A stretch of 6,161 nucleotides of DNA from Phycisphaerales bacterium (GTDB lineage: Bacteria > Planctomycetota > Phycisphaerae > Tepidisphaerales > Tepidisphaeraceae). Of this stretch, positions 5,650-6,161 are shown one piece after another (position 1 is the stretch's first letter; each line of letters begins with the position of its first letter). The stretch is taken from assembly GCA_003153655.1 (NCBI GenBank), contig PMAK01000126.1, positions 1 to 6,161 on the forward strand, written 5' to 3'. Under the pieces are notes generated by a model that was not told where the DNA came from, searched no databases, and saw only the letters and a list, made by a program, of their open reading frames with translations. A program made the translations under genes and the position numbers.

Positions 5650-6161
5650 TTACTTCTCAAGCACCTTGCGGATAGCGTTCAATTCTTGCCGACGTTTCGC
5701 GCTGGTCTTGGGATATGCCATCTTAAGTCCATTAAGCGTATCTAGAACAATTTGGGAAACAATCAACCGGGCGTTCTCCTTATCATCGGCGGGAATGACG
5801 TACCAGGGCGCGTGATGGGTGCTTGTCGCGGTCAGACAGGCCTCAAAAGCCATCATGTAATGCTTCCAATATTTCCTCTCGTGAATGTCCGAGAGGCTGA
5901 ATTTCCAGTTTTTGTCCGGCTCATCAATACGCTCAAGGAATCGCTTTCGCTGTTCGTTCTTCGATAGATGGAGGAAGAACTTGATGATTCGGGTGCCGTT
6001 ATCGTAGAGATGTTTTTCCAAGTTCACGATGGAACGATACCGCTCAATCCAAATGGTCTTCTCGTCGAGCAACTCATTTGGAAGTCCTTGGCCACGGAGA
6101 ATCTCCGGATGCACTCGAACGATGAGCACCTCCTCGTAGTAGGAACGATTGAAGATGCCGA
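5650..6161 (-). CDS. ppk2: Polyphosphate kinase 2 family protein, C-terminal part (5' end outside window)
   Basis: The frame stays open to the window edge, so the gene starts beyond it; 169 residues are visible, ending at TAA 5650-5652. The GTG at 6129 is internal, since the family stretch [19 protein letters not shown] spans it. Further PPK2 landmarks are [35 protein letters not shown], the lid segment [17 protein letters not shown], and [15 protein letters not shown] near the end. PPK2 enzymes transfer phosphate between polyphosphate and nucleotides in the cytoplasm, using a P-loop kinase fold. The Walker A loop lies outside the window, so catalytic competence cannot be checked. The [14 protein letters not shown] wording suits the polyphosphate:nucleotide phosphotransferase branch (TIGR03709 type) better than the short ADP-kinase branch, but the class is not certain. 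It converges on the plus-strand set with a 9-base gap and no terminator hairpin. Confidence 0.93.
   Translation of the reverse strand, partial: GIFNRSYYEEVLIVRVHPEILRGQGLPNELLDEKTIWIERYRSIVNLEKHLYDNGTRIIKFFLHLSKNEQRKRFLERIDEPDKNWKFSLSDIHERKYWKHYMMAFEACLTATSTHHAPWYVIPADDKENARLIVSQIVLDTLNGLKMAYPKTSAKRRQELNAIRKVLEK

Overview
The window looks like ordinary bacterial chromosome of moderately high GC, most likely proteobacterial. That assignment rests on codon choice and on the mix of families, not on any marker gene. I see no tRNA, rRNA, CRISPR array, insertion sequence, phage gene or replication origin. Two genes run off the edges.

Layout from left to right. (1) 1-875, plus: the 3' end of a glycoamylase-like carbohydrate-active protein. 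(2) 945-1868, minus: a complete YihY/BrkB-family inner-membrane protein, convergent with the first gene. (3) 1948-3249, minus: a tight set read right to left. It holds a 75-residue lipoprotein, an unrecognised 81-codon ORF that starts 2 bases after the lipoprotein stop behind a strong ribosome binding site, and the C-terminal half of a ClC chloride channel joined to that ORF by an ATGA overlap. The channel gene lacks its whole N-terminal half and seems to carry a one-base frameshift near its 3' end, so it is probably a remnant. (4) 3250-3649: about 400 bases with no convincing gene, between the divergent lipoprotein and glycosyltransferase genes, holding a 17-bp AT-rich palindrome. (5) 3650-5640, plus: a compact set of a GT-A-type glycosyltransferase, a GNAT acetyltransferase and an unrecognised protein with two C-terminal membrane segments. 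(6) 5650-6161, minus: the 3' part of a PPK2-family polyphosphate kinase, convergent with set 5 and 9 bases away from it.

The outer genes (glycoamylase-like protein, YihY, ClC, small lipoprotein, PPK2) are envelope, ion-transport and energy-reserve functions often found in accessory or stress-related neighbourhoods. That thematic link is inference. The plus-strand set 3650-5640 is the best candidate for a little-described functional unit: a glycosyltransferase with an altered metal-binding motif, an acetyltransferase and a small membrane protein, possibly modifying a surface sugar. No substrate can be read from the sequence, and nothing here proves a new system.
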